From assembly GCA_942492835.1 (NCBI GenBank), contig OW818645.1:3720001-3784000 (forward strand): a DNA stretch of 64,000 nt, written 5' to 3'. Positions 25,118-33,533 of this stretch are shown piece by piece. The position numbers and the translations under genes were made by a program. The stretch is from GWB2-37-7 sp942492835. GTDB lineage: Bacteria; Bacillota; Clostridia; Lutisporales; Lutisporaceae. The notes below the pieces were generated by a model, which was not told where the DNA came from, did not search any database, and saw only the letters and a list, made by a program, of their open reading frames with translations. Position 1 is the stretch's first letter. Every line of letters starts with the position of its first letter.

Positions 25118-25963
25118 ATGAATTTAAGCTCTGTAACAGTTAAAAAGAGTAGAATACAAGAAAAAATATTTTTTGGCTTAATTTGGTTGTCTGCATTGAT
25201 AACAGTTATAGTACTTGTTGCTATTGTAGGTCATGTTTTGATAAATGGTATTAGTCATTTAAGCTGGCAGTTCTTGACTGGGGAGCCTGAGAATATGGGA
25301 AAGGAAGGCGGAATATTTTCTGTAATAATTACTACAGTATATTTGGCTTTATTTTCTCTTTTAATTGCAGTTCCAATCGGTGTCAGTGCTGCGATATTCT
25401 TAACAGAGTATGCAAAAGAAGGATTTGTTATAAGGATAATCAGATTTGGAACAGAGGCGTTGGCAGGGATACCTTCTATTATTTATGGGTTATTTGGTTT
25501 TGTATTCTTTGTAGTACTTCTTAAGTTTAAATATTCTATTGTATCTGGTGGTTTGACGCTTACGCTTATGATACTTCCTACAATCATAAGAACAGCTGAG
25601 GAAGCCATAAAAATGGTACCTAGAACTTATAGAGAAGGCAGCTTGGCTCTTGGAGCAACTAAGTGGCAGACAATATACAAGGTGGTGTTGCCTGCTGCAA
25701 TACCTGGAATACTTACGGGAATAATATTAGGTGTGGGCAGAGTAGTAGGAGAGACAGCGGCGGTTATATATACTGCAGGAAGCTCCTTGGGCTTGCCTGA
25801 CAGCATATGGCGACCAGGTAGAACTATGGCAGTACACCTTTACATATTGGCATCAGAGGGGCTATCTGAGTCAAATATGTATGCTACAGCAACAGTGCTT
25901 ATTATAACTGTATTTATTATAAATTTTGCAGCAAATAAGCTAATAAAGAGGTTTATTAGATAA
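25118..25963 (+). CDS. pstA: Phosphate ABC transporter permease PstA
   Basis: A 281-aa inner-membrane permease with six predicted helices and the EAA-type cytoplasmic loop LALGATKWQTIYKVVLPAAIPGILTGI. It has the GTEALAGIPSIIYGLFGF segment typical of PstA. It pairs with PstC to form the phosphate channel energised by PstB. The ATG at 25118 is 2 nt after the pstC stop, indicating translational coupling. The protein is intact, in contrast to pstC. Confidence 0.95.
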   Translation: MNLSSVTVKKSRIQEKIFFGLIWLSALITVIVLVAIVGHVLINGISHLSWQFLTGEPENMGKEGGIFSVIITTVYLALFSLLIAVPIGVSAAIFLTEYAKEGFVIRIIRFGTEALAGIPSIIYGLFGFVFFVVLLKFKYSIVSGGLTLTLMILPTIIRTAEEAIKMVPRTYREGSLALGATKWQTIYKVVLPAAIPGILTGIILGVGRVVGETAAVIYTAGSSLGLPDSIWRPGRTMAVHLYILASEGLSESNMYATATVLIITVFIINFAANKLIKRFIR

Positions 25964-25980
25964 AGGGGTGAAGATGTATA

Positions 25981-26730
25981 ATGAATAATAAGATAGAGGC
26001 TCGTGATTTAAATCTATATTATGGAGATTTTCATGCTTTAAAAAATATAAATATAGATGTTGAGCAAAATAAAGTAACTGCATTGATAGGTCCATCGGGT
26101 TGTGGTAAATCTACATTCTTAAGAACCATTAATAGAATGAATGACTTAATAGATGGTGTTAAAATAGATGGAAATATTTCTATGGATGGATTGGATATAA
26201 GAAAGTATGATGTTATTGAGCTTCGTAAAAGAGTAGGAATGGTGTTTCAAAAGCCAAATCCGTTTCCTATGTCAGTATTTGAAAATATAGCTTATGGTCC
26301 TAAGATTCACGGCATAAAGGATAAAAGAAAGCTTAATGAAATTGTAGAAAGAAGCTTAAAAGGCGCTGCTTTGTGGGAAGAGGTAAAGGATAGACTGCAC
26401 AAGTCAGCCATAGGGTTGTCGGGGGGTCAACAGCAAAGGCTATGTATAGCCCGAGTATTGGCAGTAGAACCTGAAGTGCTTCTTATGGATGAGCCAACCT
26501 CAGCGCTTGACCCAGGTTCAACCTTAAAAATCGAAGATTTGATGGAAGAATTGAAGAAACAATACACAGTTGTAATTGTGACGCATAACATGCAGCAAGC
26601 TGGAAGAATATCTGATTATACAGCGTTTTTCCTAACTGGGGAAGTGGTGGAAGCGGATAAAACAGAGAATATATTCTATAAACCAAGAGACAAGAGAACA
26701 GAAGACTATATAACAGGAAGATTCGGTTAA
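25981..26730 (+). CDS. pstB: Phosphate ABC transporter ATP-binding protein PstB
   Basis: A 249-aa ABC ATPase with Walker A GPSGCGKST (about residues 37-45), Q-loop QKPNPFPMSVFENIAYG (a PstB hallmark), signature LSGGQQQRLCIARV, Walker B EVLLMDEPTSALDP and the H-loop VTHNMQQ. It couples ATP hydrolysis to phosphate import and, with PhoU, helps signal to PhoR. It starts 17 nt after pstA. Confidence 0.97.
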   Translation: MNNKIEARDLNLYYGDFHALKNINIDVEQNKVTALIGPSGCGKSTFLRTINRMNDLIDGVKIDGNISMDGLDIRKYDVIELRKRVGMVFQKPNPFPMSVFENIAYGPKIHGIKDKRKLNEIVERSLKGAALWEEVKDRLHKSAIGLSGGQQQRLCIARVLAVEPEVLLMDEPTSALDPGSTLKIEDLMEELKKQYTVVIVTHNMQQAGRISDYTAFFLTGEVVEADKTENIFYKPRDKRTEDYITGRFG

Positions 26731-26743
26731 GAGGAGGTATAAC

Positions 26744-27400
26744 ATGACTAGAAATTATTTTGAAAAGGAATTACATGAATTGCATTTATTGATGCTAAAA
26801 ATGTGTACTGTTGTAGAGGAGGCACTAAACAATACGGTTTATGCATTGAAAAATCAAGACCCAATCCTCGCACAAGCTGTAATTGATAATGATGACATAA
26901 TAGATGATATGGAATATCAGATAGAAGAAAAGTGTCTCAAGCTAATAGCACTTCAAGCACCTATGGCAAAGGATTTGAGGTTTATAGCTACTGCTATGAA
27001 AATCATTACTGACTTGGAAAGAATAGCAGATCATGCAGTTGATATATCAAGAATTACTATAAAGCTTGCTGATGAAATATATATTAAGGAGCTAATCGAT
27101 ATCCCACGAATGGGAGAAATCACATCTAGAATGGTTAAAGAGAGCATAGATGCTTATGTTAATCAGGATGCTGAAAAGGCAAAAGAGGTAGCTATGATAG
27201 ATGATGAGGTTGATGCTTTGCATAAGCAGATTTTCCGTGAGCTGCTGCTTCTCATGATGGAAGATCCCAAGAAGATTAACCAAGCAACTAACTTCTTATT
27301 TATAAGCAAGTCACTTGAACGTATAGGAGATTATGTGACAAATATATGCGAGAAGATAATATATGCTGTAACAAGTGAACATTTGAATCTGAATGATTAG
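26744..27400 (+). CDS. phoU: Phosphate-specific transport system accessory protein PhoU
   Basis: A 218-aa all-helical protein of two PhoU repeats, each with the metal-binding E/DxxxD-type motif (DNDDIIDDMEYQIEEKCLKLIALQAP and AMIDDEVDALHKQIFRELLLLMMEDP). The family motifs AKDLRFIATAMKIITDLERIADHAVDI and FISKSLERIGDYVTNICE are clear. It modulates the Pst transporter and represses PhoR when phosphate is plentiful. It starts 13 nt after pstB with an AGAGGAGG site and ends the operon. Confidence 0.96.
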   Translation: MTRNYFEKELHELHLLMLKMCTVVEEALNNTVYALKNQDPILAQAVIDNDDIIDDMEYQIEEKCLKLIALQAPMAKDLRFIATAMKIITDLERIADHAVDISRITIKLADEIYIKELIDIPRMGEITSRMVKESIDAYVNQDAEKAKEVAMIDDEVDALHKQIFRELLLLMMEDPKKINQATNFLFISKSLERIGDYVTNICEKIIYAVTSEHLNLND

Positions 27401-27466
27401 TATAGCTAGATGATTTGAAATACAATTCAAACCAGTACTTTCACAGACATCGTCATACAAATCCTT

Positions 27467-27495
27467 TTGTATTTTAAAATATGATATGATATAAT
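27467..27495 (+). promoter_or_regulatory. Candidate promoter for a small RNA downstream of phoU
   Basis: TTGTAT (27467-27472), 17-bp spacer, TATAAT (27490-27495). There is no ORF downstream on this strand before the terminator at 27546-27601. Confidence 0.5.
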
Positions 27496-27501
27496 AGCAA
27501 A

Positions 27502-27601
27502 AGAGATGATGGTAATTGGAATAAATTACCATCATCTGCAGAGGTGCTCACTTTCGCTTGTTTGCTTGGTAGGTAATAAGCGATTTTGAGCTCTTTTTTT
27601 T
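27502..27601 (+). ncRNA. Candidate ~100-nt small RNA
   Basis: From the predicted start at about 27502 the transcript would open with a perfect 13-bp hairpin (27505-27517 with 27524-27536, 6-nt loop). It would end with a hairpin GCTCA..TCGCTT / AAGCGA..TGAGC (27546-27591) followed by TCTTTTTTTT. No start codon with a ribosome site lies between. Alternative reading: the two hairpins are just the 3' ends of the convergent phoU and minus-strand operons, since the 13-bp hairpin is followed on the minus strand by TCTCTTTT. The function and family are unknown to me. Confidence 0.4.
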
Positions 27602-27642
27602 AGTTATAGATTTTATTAATAATTTGTTCATCTTCTATTTCT

Positions 27643-28491
27643 CTAAGCCAATGCATTTGGAAGAAATGATTTTACAGCTTCTTTAACTGCATTACCTGCC
27701 ATATCGTCTATTGCAGTTCCTACAACTAGAATATTAACTCCAGTATTTTTAAAGGCTTTTTGATTTTGTACGTTGATACCGCCTTCTGCTATTGTAGGTA
27801 CTTTTACGGATTCTACTAGAGCCTTCAGACGTTCTTTAATTGCTATTGGAATCTCTCCAGCAGCTGTTCCTTCATAGCTCATGCCTGTCATTAACCCTAT
27901 TAAATCAACACCTATTTTCTCCATCTCTTTGGCAATTTTAGCAACATCTTCTGGAGTTTCTGCTGGTATGCCGAAAGGATGAAGATCGCTTGGATGACCT
28001 ATATATGCATCTATAAGAAGACCATAGTTATGTGCTTTTTCAACAACCTCTGCCAAATCCTCTAAGCTTGTCTTATGAACATGCAGACCGTCAGCTCCTG
28101 ATTCTGACATTAATATAAAATCTTCATCTTTTAGTATTTTAGGTACAACTTCTGTAAAACCTCCAGGAATACCTACTGTAATATATATATCAGGACCAGC
28201 TATTTGACGAATACCATGTGTTACTTTAGCCATTTCTGATATTGGTATTTCGTGACGAATTTGTTCTGCTTTATGCATACTAGTTATACCTTTATAACCT
28301 CTTGCCAAAACAACTGCAGGATGGTTTGGCTCAATCATTCTTGCTCCAGCATCAATAGCTGCTTTTGCCATACGAGCATCATCACCTGTTATACCAGTTG
28401 AAAGTAATGTTGTACCCCCGTGTAATTCAATAGCCTTTAAAACCTTCTGTCTTGCAATTTCCATTTTTCTTTTCATATCTGCTTTTATCAT
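27643..28491 (-). CDS. TIM-barrel enzyme of the ribulose-phosphate-binding type, substrate unknown
   Basis: A 282-aa soluble protein with a (beta/alpha)8 pattern. It has GADGLHVHKTSLEDLAEVVEKAHNYGLLIDAYIGHPSDLHPFG, and, near the C-terminus, PTIAEGGINVQNQKAFKNTGVNILVVGTAID. The latter is the phosphate-binding GG/GT loop pair seen in HisA/HisF, NanE, PdxS and RPE-type barrels. No exact family was recognised. It is the last gene of the minus-strand operon (DeoR regulator, transporter, this gene), 21 bp after the transporter gene, so it probably acts on the transported or phosphorylated compound as an aldolase or epimerase. That role is inference. Confidence 0.7.
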   Translation of the reverse strand: MIKADMKRKMEIARQKVLKAIELHGGTTLLSTGITGDDARMAKAAIDAGARMIEPNHPAVVLARGYKGITSMHKAEQIRHEIPISEMAKVTHGIRQIAGPDIYITVGIPGGFTEVVPKILKDEDFILMSESGADGLHVHKTSLEDLAEVVEKAHNYGLLIDAYIGHPSDLHPFGIPAETPEDVAKIAKEMEKIGVDLIGLMTGMSYEGTAAGEIPIAIKERLKALVESVKVPTIAEGGINVQNQKAFKNTGVNILVVGTAIDDMAGNAVKEAVKSFLPNALA

Positions 28492-28512
28492 TTATGTTCT
28501 TCCTTTCTTTAT

Positions 28513-30096
28513 TTAAATTAATGCTATTGTTTCTTCTTTTTTTGAGTCCTTTACTCTACTAATTTTATTAGCTGCAAATGTAATCAAAAATGCACTTACT
28601 AATGCAACTAACATGCTAATTAAAAAACCTATAGGATTGTTAGATAATGAAGGTGCTAATATTGAAGGTACATATGCAGTACCCTTAATGTTAAAAAATC
28701 CAACCACAGCTCCAGATAAAGTTGCGGAAACTAAAGCACCGCCAAATACTATTTTATTAGAGAACATAAAAGGATACGCTGCTTCAACAAATGTACCAAA
28801 TGCAACATTGATAATAAACCCAGGAGTAGCAAGAGCTGCCTCGCTCTTAATTCTAGGATAAATAATGTTTGCTAGTGTTATACCTGCTGATACCATAACC
28901 AAGCCACACATATCTATAGCACCCAAAAAGCTGTTTCCGGTTTTCGACATCTCAAGCATTACTATAGGTAATATAGCAGCATGATATACGCCACCCATAA
29001 TTGCAGGCCATATTAAAAGTCCTGCAACAGCACCACATAAGATAGGACTATAATCAAGAGCCATGCTAATTAGTGTTCTAATTCCATCTCCTGCAATTAA
29101 TGCTAAAGGTCCAATTAAGAAATAAACAAATAAGCCACCTATTAATCCAGCTATACCACCCGCAACAATATTGGCAGTTGTTGCTGGGAAACGCCACTGA
29201 AGACATTTATATAGAAAATATTGAACTAATATTCCGGCTATAATTCCGCCAATAATACCACCAATTAATCCACCACTTACTGATAATGTACCTGCTACTA
29301 CACCTGCTACTATTGCTACTTCATTCATACCAGATACTTGCTTGGCTGCAACTGTTGCTACGATAACAGGAAGTGCAGCAATCATAATATCAAAAAGTTT
29401 GGTGACAGATTCTGGCGATCCAGGAATTTTACTAATAAAAAGGGTTAGAGCCATTGCAATAAAGCCTGGTAATGAAGCCATTAAAATTGAACGCAGGCTT
29501 ATTCTAGATAAAACACTTCCTGATACATTTACATCTCCAGTATTTCCAATAACTGGACGGTACTTTATTCCCCAATGTTTTGATAATGCAAAAATACTAG
29601 CAACCGCCCTAGTACGGTTTGTAGTTCCTGTGGTTCCAGATACAGCAATAACATTCATGCCTTTCGACTGAACCTTTGCCATTGATGTTCCTCCAGTTCC
29701 AGTTGCAACTAGTTTTGCTTTTACTGCTGCTTCCACTGCTTGTTGATTAGTTTTCTCTGGGTCGGCACTGAAAAGAATTAATCCATCAATTTTTCCCGCT
29801 GCAATTAGTTGAGCTATTTTTTTATCCTCTTCTAATGCAGCAGCATTTACCTCTTGAAGAGTTCCGTCAAAAACTACTTCAAATTCACTACCATTCCAAG
29901 TCCACAAATGGGCATTAGTTGTTGGCTTTACAAAATCCATTGAAGCTTCAGCTGCAATAAATTGTATCGCTCCTACCTCAATACCAGCTGCTTCGATTTG
30001 TTTAACAGTTTCACCAAGTAAGCTTTTTGGGTCTTTTCCGCCTAATGTATAAAGATTACCTCCACTACTGCCTAGAATAGCGATCTTTTTTGTCAT
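28513..30096 (-). CDS. Membrane transporter with soluble N-terminal domain, PTS EIIC-like
   Basis: A 527-aa protein in two parts. Residues 1 to about 190 are soluble, starting MTKKIAILGSSGGNLYTLGGKDPKSL, with a glycine-rich ATGTGGTSMAKVQ loop and VSGTTGTTNRTRA. Residues about 195-515 are strongly hydrophobic with roughly ten helices and glycine-rich turns (SGGLIGGIIGGIIAGILVQY). I have seen similar proteins labelled PTS sugar transporter, EIIC_2-like, but there is no EIIA/EIIB domain or phosphorylation site that I can point to. A DeoR regulator upstream and a TIM-barrel enzyme downstream suggest carbohydrate or sugar-acid uptake. Substrate unknown. Confidence 0.6.
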   Translation of the reverse strand: MTKKIAILGSSGGNLYTLGGKDPKSLLGETVKQIEAAGIEVGAIQFIAAEASMDFVKPTTNAHLWTWNGSEFEVVFDGTLQEVNAAALEEDKKIAQLIAAGKIDGLILFSADPEKTNQQAVEAAVKAKLVATGTGGTSMAKVQSKGMNVIAVSGTTGTTNRTRAVASIFALSKHWGIKYRPVIGNTGDVNVSGSVLSRISLRSILMASLPGFIAMALTLFISKIPGSPESVTKLFDIMIAALPVIVATVAAKQVSGMNEVAIVAGVVAGTLSVSGGLIGGIIGGIIAGILVQYFLYKCLQWRFPATTANIVAGGIAGLIGGLFVYFLIGPLALIAGDGIRTLISMALDYSPILCGAVAGLLIWPAIMGGVYHAAILPIVMLEMSKTGNSFLGAIDMCGLVMVSAGITLANIIYPRIKSEAALATPGFIINVAFGTFVEAAYPFMFSNKIVFGGALVSATLSGAVVGFFNIKGTAYVPSILAPSLSNNPIGFLISMLVALVSAFLITFAANKISRVKDSKKEETIALI

Positions 30097-30125
30097 TGAG
30101 AATTTACCCCCTTTTTATTTATATA

Positions 30126-30908
30126 TCAAATCAAATCCTCATCACAATTTGAGACAATAAGATTCACTCCTTTTTTCTTCATATTATTTTGTGTTTGCGG
30201 ATCGATATGATAATCAGTAATAATATGATCAACATCACTAAATTTACAAATAGTAATGAATGACACCTTGCTAAACTTGCTTGAATCTGCTAATAAAACA
30301 ACTTCTTTTGATCTTTCTATAAAAGCTCTTTTTGTTTCAACTTCATCCATACCAAAATCAGTTATATCGGATTTGTCTGAAACCCCAGCCGCTCCTAAAA
30401 AGAATTTATCAAAATGGTACTGACGTATTACGCCTCTTGCAACTGGTCCTCCAAGACAATTTTCCTTATGCTGCAATATTCCTCCAACAAGGTATACTGT
30501 TACATTTGTATTTAAAAATATGTTCGCAATAGGCAAACTAGCTGTAAAAACAGTAATGTTACTACGTCCTCTTAAAACTTTAGCTAGTTCAATAGATGTA
30601 CTACCAACATCTAATGCAATAACTTCTCCATCATTAATAAGACTTGCAGCTACTTTGGCTATTGTACGTTTTTCTGCTAAACTGTTAGCTTCTCTTTCGT
30701 GTAAAGGGGGCTCATGTCCAAAGGTTGAACTAGTAATCATTGCACCGCCTCTATAACGTGTAATCAATCCTTTTTCTGATAACTTCTGCAGATCTCTTCT
30801 TATCGTAATAGGTGATACATTAAACAACTTCTCTAATTTTTCTGAAGTTACCGTTTGCTCCTGATATAATATGTTTAATATTTGTTTAATACGCTCAGCT
30901 TCGTTCAT
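30126..30908 (-). CDS. DeoR/GlpR family transcriptional regulator
   Basis: A 260-aa regulator. The N-terminal winged helix-turn-helix (about residues 4-57) has VTSEKLEKLFNVSPITIRRDLQKLSEKGLITRYRGGA, the DeoR signature. The C-terminal ISOCOT sugar-phosphate-binding domain has IALDVGSTSIELAKVL and FLGAAGVS, and the LLADSSKFSKVSF segment. ATG at 30908 has AAGGCGGTG upstream; an in-frame start at 30947 lacks one. It is first in the operon with the transporter and TIM-barrel genes, and is likely to be a local repressor relieved by a phosphorylated sugar intermediate. Confidence 0.92.
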   Translation of the reverse strand: MNEAERIKQILNILYQEQTVTSEKLEKLFNVSPITIRRDLQKLSEKGLITRYRGGAMITSSTFGHEPPLHEREANSLAEKRTIAKVAASLINDGEVIALDVGSTSIELAKVLRGRSNITVFTASLPIANIFLNTNVTVYLVGGILQHKENCLGGPVARGVIRQYHFDKFFLGAAGVSDKSDITDFGMDEVETKRAFIERSKEVVLLADSSKFSKVSFITICKFSDVDHIITDYHIDPQTQNNMKKKGVNLIVSNCDEDLI

Positions 30909-31044
30909 ATATAAACACCGCCTTTTTATTATATATATGTGGTGCACATTTTATTGCAGTTTATTCATTAATATCTATATGAGACTATAATCACACTTAA
31001 ACGACCATACTTTATGATGATATATGATTCTATACAACCTGAAA

Positions 31045-31072
31045 CGAACATTAAAGTTCATAAGCGAACATT
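31045..31072 (-). promoter_or_regulatory. Candidate DeoR-type operator (20-bp-phased repeat)
   Basis: CGAACATT occurs at 31045-31052 and 31065-31072, 20 bp apart. GTTCAT at 31056-31061 forms a dyad with the first copy (GAACATTAAAGTTC). It lies about 140 bp upstream of the regulator gene. A possible minus-strand promoter TTGTAT-17-TAAAGT follows between it and the gene. The rest of the 30909-31228 gap shows no supported gene. Confidence 0.4.
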
Positions 31073-31228
31073 TACTAAATTATAACGCTAAATTAGTATA
31101 TATGCAATAGCTATTTAATTAAGGTATGTGCTAGGTGTAAAACTGCTATAGGAATAGGGGGAAACATAGGCATTACTGTAGTTTCAGTAAAAGAGTTAAT
31201 CGATAAATAAGGACGAAATACAAATAAA

Positions 31229-31261
31229 GAGAGTTTAACCATTTATTTTGATTAAACTCTC
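31229..31261 (-). terminator. Terminator of the blaI-blaR1 operon
   Basis: 10-bp stem GAGAGTTTAA/TTAAACTCTC (31229-31238 with 31252-31261), followed on the minus strand by TTTATTTG; it lies 55 bp after the blaR1-like stop. Confidence 0.75.
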
Positions 31262-31315
31262 CTTAGCTCCTGTAGTTCATTGTAAGTCATTAAATATAAA
31301 AGATGTGTTCAAAGC

Positions 31316-32902
31316 TTAGTCTTTTTGCAGATATAATCCTTTTCCTGCTTCCATTTCTTTTACAATATCATTGCTTATAATAGCAGTTCCAGATACTTCT
31401 TCCAAACCATTAATTACTGTTCCTTCATTTACACTTGTATACTGGCCATCACTGCTAGTAAGCACGACATAATTACCATCAGCGCCTCCACCACTATTCA
31501 TAACAACAATTTCTTTAAGTCCTTTTGTGATTTTATCACTAATAATGATAGGTGTTTGAATAAGAGTAAATAGCTGATTTACTTGCATTCCTGTTGTACC
31601 TGTTTGTAAAATATGAAGTGCTGTACTACCACCAGTGCCACTGGTATATGGTCCCATTACTACCACAAAAATTTCGTCTTTACCATCACTATTTAAGTCC
31701 ACATAGTTGTAATAGTATCTTGTCTTTGATAAGTATTCATTTGGAATTTCTAAATAGTCAATTATAGTTTTTTCCAGCTCAGCATTTGGTTCTGATTCTG
31801 CATAAACACCGATAATATTCTCAGATATTTTTTTTGGTTCTTGAGTTTCCACGTTTCCCTGAACAGTAGCCTTTTTTACTCCAGCTTCTTCATTATTAGC
31901 AGCTATAATAGAACTACATGCAACAAGAGAACTCAACCCCAAGCAAACAATCATAAATAATGCCAATGCTACTAAGCCTTTCTTTTTACTTCCAATATGT
32001 ATAATATTTTGAAATCTTTTTTTCATTACTTTCATACCTCCGTTATAATTTGATGAGAATGTACTCGTTCTTACTGTTTGCTGTTTGATTGAATGTAATA
32101 GCGTTTCCATATATCTTTTTTTATAAATAACATCATTTCCACTAATTACGTACTCGTCACAACTCATTTCAATTGCTTCATTCAATTTCCTTGACATAAG
32201 GTATACAAATGGATTAAACCAATATAAGGTCTGTACCAAGAACAGTAACACCTTCACTTCAATATCATGACGTTTATAATGCATCAATTCATGCTTTAAA
32301 ATTAAATACAAGTCTATTTCTGAATATTCTATACAAGGAATTAATATCGTTGGATGTATAATTCCAAACATCATGGGACTTTTTAAAGTTTTACAGCGAT
32401 GTAAAGATATTTTTCTTCTGATTTCCAGATCGGTTTTTATTTTGGTAAATATTATTTTTTCCTCTGAAGCTGCTCTTAGAAACCAGCGTTTTGTATTATT
32501 AAAATAGTATAAATATCGAAGCACTTGATAAATAAAAAATGCACATGCTCCAATAACCCATATGAAACTACTTATTTGCAGTAACGAAATATTAGCTATA
32601 GAATTTTCCTGTTCTTCTTTTGCTCTTTGTATTCCATTATTTATTACAATTTCTGATAGAAAAGGAGCTTGCCAATTTTCAGGTTCTTGAAATACTTGTA
32701 CTGTATTAATTTGAATCGGAGCATCAGGTATAGTAAGTGGAATTGGTATCAAAAGACGTACTACAATTCCTAGCCATACATAATATTTCCACCTAGCCAT
32801 ATACTTTTTTTCTAATATAGGTGAAAGTACACATATTAATATGATAATAGCTGACGTAGTTATTGATATTTCTAATATATTCGTAAATATCATTTGAATC
32901 AT
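31316..32902 (-). CDS. BlaR1/MecR1-like M56 family membrane metalloprotease with a non-PBP sensor domain
   Basis: A 528-aa protein with N-terminal membrane helices (about residues 10-30, 40-56, 110-130) and a cytoplasmic M56 zinc protease motif HELMH (His204, Glu205, His208) plus the second acidic site EAIEMSCDEYV. A further helix (about 310-328) ends SSLVACSS, resembling a lipobox. The C-terminal ~200 residues are extracellular. They lack the SxxK and KTG motifs of the penicillin-binding BlaR1 sensor and instead contain DLNSDGKDEIFVVV, an FG-GAP/calcium-binding-like stretch. So the inducer is probably not a beta-lactam bound by acylation. Translation is coupled to blaI by a 4-nt overlap. Confidence 0.8.
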   Translation of the reverse strand: MIQMIFTNILEISITTSAIIILICVLSPILEKKYMARWKYYVWLGIVVRLLIPIPLTIPDAPIQINTVQVFQEPENWQAPFLSEIVINNGIQRAKEEQENSIANISLLQISSFIWVIGACAFFIYQVLRYLYYFNNTKRWFLRAASEEKIIFTKIKTDLEIRRKISLHRCKTLKSPMMFGIIHPTILIPCIEYSEIDLYLILKHELMHYKRHDIEVKVLLFLVQTLYWFNPFVYLMSRKLNEAIEMSCDEYVISGNDVIYKKRYMETLLHSIKQQTVRTSTFSSNYNGGMKVMKKRFQNIIHIGSKKKGLVALALFMIVCLGLSSLVACSSIIAANNEEAGVKKATVQGNVETQEPKKISENIIGVYAESEPNAELEKTIIDYLEIPNEYLSKTRYYYNYVDLNSDGKDEIFVVVMGPYTSGTGGSTALHILQTGTTGMQVNQLFTLIQTPIIISDKITKGLKEIVVMNSGGGADGNYVVLTSSDGQYTSVNEGTVINGLEEVSGTAIISNDIVKEMEAGKGLYLQKD

Positions 32903-33282
32903 TTTTTCGGTTCCTCCAAAGGTAAACTATCTAGAAATTTTTTTAACTCTTGAATTTGCTTTTCATCTACTAATTTTGTATCATTTAATTGAACTACAAA
33001 GTTTTTCAAAGAATTTCCAAAAAATTTTTCTAGCAATGTCTTGCTTTCGCTTTTCACATAATCTTCATGACTTACAAGTGGGTAATAATAATTAATTTTT
33101 CCTCTTTTTTCAACTTTTAAAAACCCTTTATTTTCTAATCTTGATAAAAACGAGAGAATCGTGGTAGCTGCAAGCTCCCTTGACTTTTCCAAGTGCTCTT
33201 GAATATAGATTCTGGATACTGCTTCATTTGCATCCCAAATAATTAACATTAATTCTAATTCTGAATCTGGTAATCTTTTCAT
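32899..33282 (-). CDS. BlaI/MecI family transcriptional repressor
   Basis: A 127-aa repressor with the winged-helix domain of the Penicillinase_R family: LPDSELELMLIIWDANEAVSRIYIQEHL, then TTILSFLSRLENKGFLKVEKRGKINYYYPLVS, followed by a C-terminal dimerisation helix region. The usual cleavage-prone NxF-type site is not obvious. RBS AAGGAG precedes the ATG. It is first in a two-gene operon with the M56 protease, which would inactivate it on signal. No target gene other than this operon is adjacent. Confidence 0.92.
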   Translation of the reverse strand: MKRLPDSELELMLIIWDANEAVSRIYIQEHLEKSRELAATTILSFLSRLENKGFLKVEKRGKINYYYPLVSHEDYVKSESKTLLEKFFGNSLKNFVVQLNDTKLVDEKQIQELKKFLDSLPLEEPKK

Positions 33283-33298
33283 GTTATTCTCCTTTCTT

Positions 33299-33352
33299 CT
33301 ACAAATGCAGAACTTATATTTTCATTCTACATTTGTAGAATGAAAAAGTCAA
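33299..33352 (-). promoter_or_regulatory. BlaI-type operators and promoter of the blaI-blaR1 operon
   Basis: A minus-strand promoter TTGACT (33352-33347), 17-bp spacer, TAGAAT (33329-33324) overlaps a 24-bp palindrome (33321-33344) with core CTACA-TT-TGTAG, the BlaI/MecI operator form (TACA..TGTA). A second, imperfect copy CTACAAATGCAG lies at 33299-33310, 28 bp away centre to centre, between the promoter and the ribosome site. Two operators spaced this way fit autorepression by BlaI dimers. Confidence 0.8.
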
Positions 33353-33533
33353 TATTTTTTTAAATGAATAGTGGAGTAGTAAGTGTAATATCTTCATACT
33401 GAAAATAGAAGATATGTTTTTTACATAATTAATCCCAAATTAGGTATGCAACCTCAATAAAAACATAACAATATACCAATTTTAATACATGATATATAAT
33501 TATAATATGAGCTGTAAAGATGGAGTGGATTAT

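Noticed and set aside
29342..29671. Long plus-strand open frames inside the transporter gene, and similar frames opposite many other genes
   Set aside because: They are antisense shadows of clear coding genes, without ribosome sites or family character.
31089..31211. An open frame without a start codon (..KVCARCKTAIGIGGNIG..) between deoR and blaR1
   Set aside because: No start codon and no recognised family. It could be a gene relic but is too short to support.
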